Shown here piece by piece: positions 1 to 5,649 of a DNA stretch of 9,596 nt (position 1 is the stretch's first letter; each line of letters begins with the position of its first letter). This stretch comes from Actinomycetota bacterium (GTDB lineage: Bacteria; Actinomycetota; Geothermincolia; Fen-727; Anoxymicrobiaceae), in NCBI GenBank assembly GCA_003154635.1, contig PMDX01000128.1, positions 1-9,596 of the forward strand, read 5' to 3'. A model generated the notes under the pieces. It did not search any database, was not told the origin of the DNA, and saw nothing but the letters and a program-made list of their open reading frames with translations. Both the position numbers and the translations under genes were made by a program.

Positions 1-1
1 C

Positions 2-1294
2 GTCGTCTCGAGGAACATCACCGAGAAACGGCGCGTCGAGGAGGCCCTGCGCCGGACCCAGTTCACGGTGGACCAATCCGCCGACTCGATATTCTGGGTA
101 ACCTCCGAGGGAAAGATTATCTACGCGAACGACGAGGCGTGCCGGCGCCGCGGCTACACCAAAGAGGAGATGCTATCATTCACAATCTCCGATATCAACG
201 ATAGTGTTGCCGCCGACAACGACTTGTGGAAGAGCTGCGTCGAGCGAATACAACAAGAAGGCCACTTCGCCGCTGAGTTCAGGCACCGCACCAAGGGCGG
301 CGAGGTGTTCCCGGTCGAAGCGATGCTCAAGCTCTTCAAGCTCGAGAAAGGCTGGATCTTCATTGCAAATGTTCGCGACATCACCGAACGGAAGAAAGCC
401 GAGGAGGCGCTCCTGGAAAGCAGGGCCGCTCTCGCGAAGCAGGCACAGGAGCTGAGAGACATGCTAACCATTGCCTCTCACGAGCTTCGCCACCCGGCCA
501 CCATCTTCAAGGGCTACTCCCACATCCTGCTTGAGAACGCCGACGACCTCGGTTCAGAGGTCGCAAGGGATGCACTCAGGAGCATAGACAGGGCGAGCGA
601 CCGCCTGGCACGCACCGTTAACCAACTCATGGACACCTCCAGAATAGAGTGTGGGGAGACGTCGCCTGAGTTCGAGGACCTTGAGCCCCGCGCCTTGCTC
701 GACGGGATTACCGCACATTTCAAGGGCGCGGGCGCTAATGTTGTTACGAGTGACAAGACGGGCGCAGGCGCCGTGTTCAAGGCTGACCCTGAAAAGCTGA
801 GGTCCGTGCTCGGGAACCTGGTCGAGAACGCGATCAAGTTCTCGCCTGACGGTTCACCCGTAGAGGTCTGCGTCGAAGCGGTGTCCGGGGGTTTTCTATT
901 CTCGGTATGCGACAGTGGTCCAAGTATATCTGAAGAGCACGCAAAGCTGGTCTTCGAGCGTTTCTACCAGGTCGAGGAGGTGGAACACCACTCGGTCCCG
1001 GGGATTGGCCTGGGACTGTATATCGCAAAGAAAATCATTGATGAGCACGGAGGGTGGATAAGATATCGGCCCGGGGAGGGAGGCGGCTCTGTCTTCGAGT
1101 TCTTTATCCCCGAGCACCAGAAGGCAGAGGTGCGCCTGGAGACGGAGCACGAGCACGTCAAAGCGGAGCTATCACCATTGTGCGAGCCGCGTCCCCCTGA
1201 TAAGACTCGGGATGATGCGGGCCTGGATGACAATGGCACAAAAGGGGTGCCCAGGTGGCCGTCATTGATGACGACCCGGATATCGTCAAAGTGA
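2..1294 (+). CDS. PAS-domain sensor histidine kinase, 5' end outside the window
   Basis: Sensor kinase that would autophosphorylate on His and pass the phosphate to a response regulator. The reading frame is open from base 2, and the first residues (VVSRNITEKRRVEEALRR) are the end of an upstream PAS/PAC module and its linker. The gene therefore begins before the window, and the GTG at 68 is not a real start. In fragment numbering (430 aa) one PAS domain spans about 23-130 and ends in VRDITERKKAEEAL. A HisKA domain follows with the H-box SHELRHPATIFKGY (His160). The HATPase has an N-box NLVENAIKFS (about 272-281), a G1-like DSGPSI (about 304-309) and GIGLGLYIAKK (about 334-344). G1 is atypical, since DxGxGI is usual. 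No membrane segment is visible in the part present. About 60 residues of unrecognised, charged tail follow the kinase core (ends FEFFIP), and its last 40 nt overlap the next gene. Confidence 0.93.
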   Translation, partial: VVSRNITEKRRVEEALRRTQFTVDQSADSIFWVTSEGKIIYANDEACRRRGYTKEEMLSFTISDINDSVAADNDLWKSCVERIQQEGHFAAEFRHRTKGGEVFPVEAMLKLFKLEKGWIFIANVRDITERKKAEEALLESRAALAKQAQELRDMLTIASHELRHPATIFKGYSHILLENADDLGSEVARDALRSIDRASDRLARTVNQLMDTSRIECGETSPEFEDLEPRALLDGITAHFKGAGANVVTSDKTGAGAVFKADPEKLRSVLGNLVENAIKFSPDGSPVEVCVEAVSGGFLFSVCDSGPSISEEHAKLVFERFYQVEEVEHHSVPGIGLGLYIAKKIIDEHGGWIRYRPGEGGGSVFEFFIPEHQKAEVRLETEHEHVKAELSPLCEPRPPDKTRDDAGLDDNGTKGVPRWPSLMTTRISSK

Positions 1295-1364
1295 ACATGA
1301 TGATCCCAAGTCGAGAGGATACGAGGCCATTGCCGCCCACAGTGGTAAGGAAGGGTGTGGGTCT
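1255..1364 (+). pseudogene. Frameshifted remnant of a response-regulator receiver domain
   Basis: In the frame starting at 1255 the DNA encodes AVIDDDPDIVKVNMMIP, a classic receiver beta-1/alpha-1 with its acidic cluster. The receiver-like reading then continues in a different frame, from 1311, as SRGYEAIAAHSGKEG, which is the usual beta-2/alpha-2 pattern. It then stops resembling a receiver. The phospho-acceptor Asp and the conserved Thr/Lys region are absent. I infer that a response-regulator gene downstream of the first kinase lost all but about 35 codons, suffered a roughly one-base indel near 1304-1317, and was joined to the MEDS kinase. The start of the current kinase gene is this remnant. 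A sequencing error could explain the frame change but not the missing rest of the domain. Confidence 0.7.
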
Positions 1365-3579
1365 AGACCCCGGCACGGCGGGGGCGAGTTGCACCTGCAC
1401 GTTCAAGTCGATTGAAGACCTTCAGCCCGGTGACCATTTCTGCTGCCTCTACGATACGGAGGAGGAGCACCGGGAGCTCATGACGCCTTTCCTGAAGACC
1501 GGGCTCGAGAAGGGCGAGAAGGTCGTCTACATTGTCGACGCGCGCACCGCGGAGACCGTGCTTGGCTACCTGCGCGATTCCGGGGTCGAGGTCGAGCCGT
1601 ACCTTTCGAGCGGGCAATTATCCATCCTCTCCGTAGATGAGGCCTACATGGCGTCCGGCGAGTTCGACCCGGACGGGATGATAGGCATGCTCACTGACGA
1701 GACGGAGAAGGCGCTTGCGGAAGGCTACGGCGCGCTCAGGGTCACAGGCGAGATGAGCTGGGCGCTCCGTGGCCTACCCGGTTCCGAGCGGCTAATGGAA
1801 TACGAGGCGAAGCTCAACCGCTTTTTCCCGGGAAGCAAATGCCTCGCCATTTGCCAGTATGACAGGAGGATATTTGAGTCTTCGGTGTTGTTGAATGTGC
1901 TCTCTACCCATCCCTTCGCGGTTCTCGGGACGGAGTTATTCGATAACTTTCATTACATGCCGCCGGACGAGTTCCTCGCCGGAGAGCCGCAGCGCGCTAC
2001 GCTGGACCACTGGGTATCCAGTCTGCGGAAGCACAAGGCAACTGAGGAGGCGCTGCGCCAGAGCGAGGAGCACTACCGCCTGCTTGTGGAGAGTGCCAGC
2101 GATGTAATTCTGACAACGGACCTGGATCTCATCGTGACCTACGCAAGCCCCTCCGTAGAACGGCAGACCGGGTTCACCGTAGAAGAGGTAATAGGACACG
2201 ACGCCAGAGAGTTCATCACGGCCGAGTCCCTTGATGGCATCGCGGAAGAGCTCGCGGACCAGCTCGCCAGGCAGTGCGAGACTGATGTGACCCCTCCCGT
2301 GCCTGTCATAATCGAAGTCGAGCAATGCCGCAAGGACGGCTCGACATACCCGGTAGAGGCGAACGCCGGTTTCCTGCGTGACCCGGATGGCACCCCTTAC
2401 GGGATCATCGTCGTCTCGAGGAACATCACCGAGCGGAAGGCCGCCGAGGAGGCGCTGCGGGAGAGCGAGGCGAGATTCAGGCAGCTCGCAGACAACCTTC
2501 CTGAGGTCATTTTCGAGGCTGACCGCCTGGGCAGATTCGTTTACGTGAACTCCAACGCCCGCAAAGTCTTCGGCTACACGGAGGAAGAGCTGTATTCAGG
2601 TCCTGTCGGTGTTCTGGAGATGATATCGGAGGAATACCGCGAGCAGGCCGTTCAAAGAATTCAGATGATACTCTCCGAGGGCGCTCAAGGTTCCAATGAA
2701 TACATGGCAAGAAGGAAAGACGGGAGCACCTTCCCCGCAATCATCTCGACGCTGCCGATCGTCAAGGGCGATATGACTGTCGGTGTGAGGGGGGTGCTAA
2801 CTGACATAACAGCCCAGAAGGAAGTCGAAGAAGCCCTGCACCGCGTCAACGAGGAGCTGGAAGGCTACACCCGCACTGTATCCCACGACCTAAAGTCGCC
2901 GCTCTCGGCCATCGCCTTGTCCGCGGAGGCGCTGTCCGCGATCCTCGAGGGCGAAGGAGGCGAGGGCGCTGGCGGCTTCACCGGAGAAGCCCTGCGCATC
3001 ATTAGAGAGAACACCGCGCGAGCCGTGGCGCTCATCAGTGACCTGCTCGCCCTTGCCGAAGCCGGCCAGGCATCGGTGAAAGATCAGCCTGTAGATGTGT
3101 CAGAGGTGGTGGGCTCCGTCTTAGAGGAAAATGAAACGCTGCTCAAAGATCACGGCGTGCGGGTGAGTCTCGAAGGGGACCTCGGGGTCGCGGCCATGGA
3201 TACGACCCACGCTTACCAGTTGTTCGCCAACCTCGTAGGCAACGCCATCAAGCATAGCGGCAGCAAGAACCCCGAGATAGACATCTCCAGCCTGGGTGAA
3301 ACCGAACCGGGGCGCTTGCGCTACCTGGTTCGCGACAACGGGCAGGGCATCCCCGAGCAGCTTCTGGAGACGCTCTTCACACCCTTTGTCAAAGGCGAGA
3401 GGGGTGGTACCGGCATAGGGCTTTCCATAGTGGACAAAGTCGTGCGGCTCTACGGCGGGGAGATACGCGCCTTCAACGACAATGGGGCCTGCTTCGAGTT
3501 CACCCTGCCGATGCATTCCTCGTGGGAACTATGCGCTAGAAGGAACGGCCCGCGCCGTTTGCGGGCTCGGGTGCCTTAG
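1255..3579 (+). CDS. MEDS-PAS-PAS sensor histidine kinase with receiver-domain stub at its N-terminus
   Basis: 774-aa multi-domain histidine kinase, probably cytoplasmic as no membrane segment is seen. Residues 1-20 read like the start of a receiver domain (AVIDDDPDIVKV). A MEDS (methanogen/methylotroph, DcmR-type sensory) domain spans about 47-245 (PGDHFCCLYDTEEEH, GEKVVYIVD, TGEMSWAL, CLAICQYDRRIF). Two PAS domains follow at about 266-395 (ends IITERK-like SRNITERKAAEEAL) and 402-528. HisKA has TVSHDLKSPLSAIA (His544), and the HATPase has GNAIKHSG (Asn663), DNGQGIP (Asp694) and GGTGIGLSIVDKV. All catalytic boxes look intact. I chose the GTG at 1255 because AAAAGGGG lies 7 nt upstream; in-frame ATGs at 1297/1300 lack a ribosome site. 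It overlaps the preceding kinase by 40 nt, so the two are probably cotranscribed and translationally coupled. MEDS domains are thought to sense small ligands, but the signal is unknown. No complete response regulator lies in the window. Confidence 0.93.
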   Translation: MAVIDDDPDIVKVNMMIPSREDTRPLPPTVVRKGVGLDPGTAGASCTCTFKSIEDLQPGDHFCCLYDTEEEHRELMTPFLKTGLEKGEKVVYIVDARTAETVLGYLRDSGVEVEPYLSSGQLSILSVDEAYMASGEFDPDGMIGMLTDETEKALAEGYGALRVTGEMSWALRGLPGSERLMEYEAKLNRFFPGSKCLAICQYDRRIFESSVLLNVLSTHPFAVLGTELFDNFHYMPPDEFLAGEPQRATLDHWVSSLRKHKATEEALRQSEEHYRLLVESASDVILTTDLDLIVTYASPSVERQTGFTVEEVIGHDAREFITAESLDGIAEELADQLARQCETDVTPPVPVIIEVEQCRKDGSTYPVEANAGFLRDPDGTPYGIIVVSRNITERKAAEEALRESEARFRQLADNLPEVIFEADRLGRFVYVNSNARKVFGYTEEELYSGPVGVLEMISEEYREQAVQRIQMILSEGAQGSNEYMARRKDGSTFPAIISTLPIVKGDMTVGVRGVLTDITAQKEVEEALHRVNEELEGYTRTVSHDLKSPLSAIALSAEALSAILEGEGGEGAGGFTGEALRIIRENTARAVALISDLLALAEAGQASVKDQPVDVSEVVGSVLEENETLLKDHGVRVSLEGDLGVAAMDTTHAYQLFANLVGNAIKHSGSKNPEIDISSLGETEPGRLRYLVRDNGQGIPEQLLETLFTPFVKGERGGTGIGLSIVDKVVRLYGGEIRAFNDNGACFEFTLPMHSSWELCARRNGPRRLRARVP

Positions 3580-4103
3580 GCCCCGGCCTCGTAGTCCACC
3601 TGCGAAGCGCCTACAGCTCCGGCGACCGCCGCGATCAGCGAGAAGACCGCGAAGAGCCAGAGGCCCGGTCCGGGAGCGAACGCGACAGGCTTCAAAGTGT
3701 AGATCATGATAATGCTTACGACCGAGAGGCCGAGGCCTAGAATCCCTCCGGTCAGGACGAGGCCGTTCGCGCCGCCCCATCCGGTCATCAGGGTCACCGC
3801 CCCGGCGATGACGAGTATCCCAAAGAGCAGCGACCAGAAGCCGGTGAAGACGATCTTCGACGCCCCCATCGAGAACAGGAAGTTGCGCGTCGTCCCGAAC
3901 CCGCTCGAGAACATCATCGACCACCCGGTCATACCGCTCCCCGAGATCCACTCGAGAAATGTCGATATGATCATGACGATCCCCGAGGCGCCCGCCAGAG
4001 CGCCGACGATGGGGGCCGTCGGATAAGAAAAGTACCTGCGCCGCTCAACGTACGGCTGCTGCACGATCTCGACTCGCTCCTGTACCGGCTTCATGCGTAC
4101 CAT
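3576..4103 (-). CDS. Small four-helix membrane protein of unknown function
   Basis: 175-aa integral membrane protein. A polar, charged N-terminus (1-26, with VQERVEIVQQPYVERRR) is followed by hydrophobic segments at about 31-50, 83-106, 113-136 and 146-166. The loop after helix 1 has EWISGSGMTGWSM, a Trp/Gly-rich pattern I associate with small actinobacterial four-helix proteins, although I cannot name the family. The frame is open upstream to 4238, but the ATG at 4103 is the better start. AGGAGG (4112-4117 on the reverse strand) lies 8 nt ahead of it, and the longer version would begin with MKDLTP, which comes from a REP-like repeat. Its TAA (3578-3576) overlaps the TAG of the convergent kinase (3577-3579). 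It has no operon partner, and no catalytic motif is visible. Confidence 0.85.
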   Translation of the reverse strand: MVRMKPVQERVEIVQQPYVERRRYFSYPTAPIVGALAGASGIVMIISTFLEWISGSGMTGWSMMFSSGFGTTRNFLFSMGASKIVFTGFWSLLFGILVIAGAVTLMTGWGGANGLVLTGGILGLGLSVVSIIMIYTLKPVAFAPGPGLWLFAVFSLIAAVAGAVGASQVDYEAGA

Positions 4104-4111
4104 GTCGTCGG

Positions 4112-4117
4112 CCTCCT
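4112..4117 (-). promoter_or_regulatory. Strong Shine-Dalgarno site that fixes the start of the membrane protein
   Basis: On the reverse strand AAAAGGAGG precedes the ATG at 4103, with 8 nt between AGGAGG and the start codon. This rejects the longer in-frame start at 4238. Confidence 0.8.
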
Positions 4118-4220
4118 TTTCAATGTTTGATCTGACTTCCCGCCGTTGAGTCTTTGGCTGGCATTGTCTATATTCCTCATCCGACGCGGATATCCTATCA
4201 GCGTGGAGGCATGGGCAGGC

Positions 4221-4240
4221 GGGGGTCAGGTCTTTCATTG
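4221..4240 (+). repeat. REP-like motif, copy A
   Basis: GGGGGTCAGGTCTTTCATT. Motifs of this kind (GGGGTCAG plus GTC and a T-rich stretch, read in reverse as ATGAAAGACCTGACCCC) are scattered in many genomes near REP-associated tyrosine transposases, as I recall. Related sequences lie at 7699-7710 (same strand) and 7799-7817 (opposite strand). No transposase gene is visible in the window. The repeat generates the misleading N-terminal extension of the neighbouring membrane-protein frame. Confidence 0.45.
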
Positions 4241-4254
4241 TTTGTTTATGACCA

Positions 4255-4291
4255 GCACAAGACCTTGATCGCTCTATTTTAATTCTTGTGC
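4255..4291. repeat. 8-bp perfect inverted repeat, 21-nt spacer
   Basis: GCACAAGA (4255-4262) and TCTTGTGC (4284-4291) are perfect reverse complements around an AT-rich spacer. The element lies between the REP-like motif A and the end of the ATPase wreck, upstream of the membrane protein. It could be an operator, a weak terminator for the wreck, or the terminal repeats of a small decayed element. Nothing in the sequence decides among these. Confidence 0.4.
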
Positions 4292-4316
4292 ATCAGTTGT
4301 CGTTATTTCAGAGATC

Positions 4317-4798
4317 TCAAATCCACTGAGACAGATCGTCTTTCAAGAACTCCGCAACGGGTATGCCCCCGGTCCCTACCAGGAGCTTGTGCTGAGGCGA
4401 GAACCTCTTGGCGAAAGCCGTCATTCCGGCATGAGGCCCACTGCCGACGCCGCTCAGAAGCTCCAGGTAATGGGCGAGCGTGGTAGTGTTTTCCCGCCCC
4501 CGTAAAAGATAAAGGTGTCCAGGTCCCAGCCAAAGTAATCCGCGCATTCGGCAAACGACCAGTGCCCCGCCCGCAAGGTCTCGAACCTCCCGGCTAGACT
4601 TTCCTTAAGACCCTTTTGCAGCAGCAATTGGGATGAGCCCAGCAGGACGACCCTGAGCTTGGACCTTGAAAGCGTGTCCTCATCCCAGAGTCGTTTGACC
4701 ACCTCGGACCAGTCGGAGACCTTCTGGACTTCATCGAGAACCAGTACGGCCGCTCGCCGTCGCGCCAGCGACCGACCCCCCCAAGCGACAGCAGATTC
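4317..4798 (-). pseudogene. Decayed AAA ATPase of the DUF4143 type (two internal deletions, no N-terminus)
   Basis: On the reverse strand a Walker B segment VLVLDEVQKV (4747 downwards) is followed by SEVVKRLWDEDTL, RVVLLGSSQLLLQKGL, ESLAGRFETL, HWSFAECADYFGWDLD and FIFYGG. This is the familiar core of AAA_14/DUF4143 ATP-binding proteins. The frame then breaks at about 4493-4502. In the next frame NTTTLAHYLELLSG continues the C-terminal domain, and after a second gap near 4435-4455 the last segment is GMTAFAKRFSPQHKLLVG, ending at TGA (4317-4319). From memory of intact homologues, about 60 residues are missing at the first junction and about 100 at the second. The P-loop part upstream of Walker B is absent too. 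Short open frames inside this span are fragments of it. The product cannot be functional. The family is often found as single genes in accessory regions, with functions proposed in toxin-antitoxin or defence settings that remain poorly defined. Confidence 0.85.
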
Positions 4799-4803
4799 AT
4801 AAA

Positions 4804-4823
4804 TTACTCAATACACTGAGTAA
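4804..4823. repeat. 7-bp inverted repeat upstream of the HTH/Clp-N operon
   Basis: TTACTCA (4804-4810) and TGAGTAA (4817-4823) form a perfect dyad with a 6-nt centre. It lies about 30 bp upstream of the -35 box of the HTH gene, next to the truncated end of the ATPase wreck. It may be a second regulator site or a relic of the wreck's own control region. Confidence 0.5.
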
Positions 4824-4840
4824 GATCAACTGGATGAACA

Positions 4841-4888
4841 TAAGCAACCTGGGTTGACAAACTCAGGTTTGTCAACTAAAGTTGCTTA
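4841..4888. promoter_or_regulatory. Two-shell palindromic operator candidate
   Basis: The inner dyad is GTTGACAAA (4853-4861), a 6-nt centre, and TTTGTCAAC (4868-4876), perfect over 9 bp. The outer dyad is TAAGCAAC (4841-4848) and GTTGCTTA (4881-4888), perfect over 8 bp. Each outer arm is separated from its inner arm by exactly 4 nt, so the whole 48-bp site shares one centre of symmetry. The inner dyad covers the -35 box and the spacer of the promoter; the outer right arm overlaps the -10 box and runs up to the start codon. This is the geometry expected of a repressor site bound by a dimer or tetramer. The HTH protein encoded immediately downstream is the obvious candidate binder (inference). 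Confidence 0.7.
4854..4882 (+). promoter_or_regulatory. Near-consensus sigma-70-type promoter, leaderless start
   Basis: TTGACA (4854-4859), a 17-nt spacer, and TAAAGT (4877-4882; 4 of 6 to TATAAT). Transcription would start about 7 nt downstream, at 4889-4890, which is the A of the ATG of the HTH gene. No Shine-Dalgarno sequence precedes that ATG, so the mRNA is predicted to be leaderless, as is common in actinobacteria. Confidence 0.7.
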
Positions 4889-4889
4889 C

Positions 4890-5132
4890 ATGAGTGAGAA
4901 AGAGATCAAGATACCGAAGGTGAAAGACGTAGCCGATGGCCTTGCCGCGGTAGTCGCGCTGAGACGCCTGGCCGACCGGTTGGAGGACGCCCAGGTCGAG
5001 CGAGCGATGCGGGAAGGTTGGAGCTGGCCACGAGTCGCCGAAGCCCTCGGCGTTACTCGGCAGGCAGTTTACAAGAAGCACGCCAGGCGCCTCACTGACG
5101 CCGGCGTTGGGTTGAGGAGACGAAATGCTTAA
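4890..5132 (+). CDS. Small HTH DNA-binding protein paired with Clp-N protein (ClpC2 N-terminal-like)
   Basis: 80-aa protein. Residues 12-42 form a charged helical region (VALRRLADRLEDAQVERAMR). Residues 43-66 form a helix-turn-helix (WSWPRVAEALGVTRQAVYKK) of the type 'SW..(I/V)...LGVT+QA..K+'. The same motif occurs in the N-terminal part of mycobacterial ClpC2 (Rv2667), directly ahead of its Clp-N domain, as I remember that sequence. Here the two parts are separate genes. The frame is open from 4854, but the ATG at 4890 sits exactly at the predicted transcription start, and the earlier TTG lies inside the -35 box. The stop (TAA, 5130-5132) overlaps the next start by 8 nt, so the products are likely made together. 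The likely role is autorepression through the palindrome at 4841-4888, perhaps relieved when the Clp-N partner binds its ligand (inference). Confidence 0.85.
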   Translation: MSEKEIKIPKVKDVADGLAAVVALRRLADRLEDAQVERAMREGWSWPRVAEALGVTRQAVYKKHARRLTDAGVGLRRRNA

Positions 5133-5601
5133 GACGCACGCTACACCATTCCACTTCGTGATTATGTCGGCACGGGCCGAAGCCCGCGCGGCCGGCTCTC
5201 GGACAATCGAAGCTGAACACGTCCTCCTCGCCCTGGCGAGCCAGGAAGGGATCGCCAGGGCGATACTGGAATCGTCGGGTCTCGACCACGACGCGATCCT
5301 CGCAGCCCTCGACCGCGAATTCGAAGAGAGTCTGCTTGCGGTCGGGATCTCCCTCGAGGCCACGAGCCCGGTTTCAGAAAACCGGAATCTGGATATTCAA
5401 CCCCGGTTCGCGCGGTCGGCAAAGCTTGCACTGGAGCGGGCCGCCGCCCTCGTGCAAAAGCGTATCACCCCTCCCCTGGAACCGATCCACCTGCTGATCG
5501 GCGTTCTCAGTGCCGGGGAAGGGACTGTTCCTCGCGTTCTGGCGATAGCGGGTGTCGACGCACCCGACCTCAAGAAGCGCGCGGAGAACGCACTACATTA
5601 G
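5125..5601 (+). CDS. Stand-alone double Clp-N domain protein
   Basis: 158-aa protein consisting of two Clp_N repeats and no AAA module. Repeat 1 is at about 5-68 (MSARAEARAAGSRTIEAEHV, LLALASQEGIARAILESSGLD) and repeat 2 at about 94-155 (ARSAKLALERAA, PIHLLIGVLSAGEG, VPRVLAIAGVD). Clp-N domains at the front of ClpA/ClpC bind adaptors, substrates and antibiotics such as cyclomarin. A free copy cannot unfold proteins, so it could act as a decoy, adaptor mimic or ligand sensor for ClpC. The ATG at 5125 is preceded by GAGGAG with a 5-nt gap. It overlaps the HTH gene by 8 nt (translational coupling), and the pair matches the order of domains in ClpC2. No other Clp gene is in the window. The arrangement suggests a sensor (this protein) controlling a DNA-binding partner, but that has not been shown for this pair. 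Confidence 0.88.
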   Translation: MLKTHATPFHFVIMSARAEARAAGSRTIEAEHVLLALASQEGIARAILESSGLDHDAILAALDREFEESLLAVGISLEATSPVSENRNLDIQPRFARSAKLALERAAALVQKRITPPLEPIHLLIGVLSAGEGTVPRVLAIAGVDAPDLKKRAENALH

Positions 5602-5602
5602 T

Positions 5603-5628
5603 CCCGCGGCGTTTTGTCATTCCACGGG
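5603..5628. terminator. Possible terminator hairpin between convergent genes
   Basis: CCCGCGG (5603-5609) and CCACGGG (5622-5628) can form a 7-bp stem around a 12-nt loop. In the transcript of the reverse-strand hydrolase the one mismatch becomes a G-U pair; in the forward transcript it is a C-A mismatch. No clear U-run follows. The position in the 48-nt gap between two convergent stops favours a terminator role. Confidence 0.35.
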
Positions 5629-5649
5629 CAAAGGGTTCAACTTTCGCGA

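Noticed and set aside
3548..3566. GCCCGC/GCGGGC hairpin near the end of the MEDS kinase
   Set aside because: Inside the coding region and without a U-run; expected in GC-rich DNA.
4104..4238. 45-residue N-terminal extension of the membrane protein
   Set aside because: It starts inside a REP-like motif (MKDLTP), lacks a ribosome site, and a strong AGGAGG precedes the internal ATG at 4103.
4804..4823. Possible HspR (HAIR) site because of the ACTCA/TGAGT halves
   Set aside because: The HAIR consensus has the half-sites in the opposite order (CTTGAGT then ACTCAAG), so this dyad does not match.
4872..5363. Open frame of 163 codons on the reverse strand
   Set aside because: Covers the HTH gene and the start of the Clp-N gene in antisense; Ser/Arg/Ala-rich shadow.
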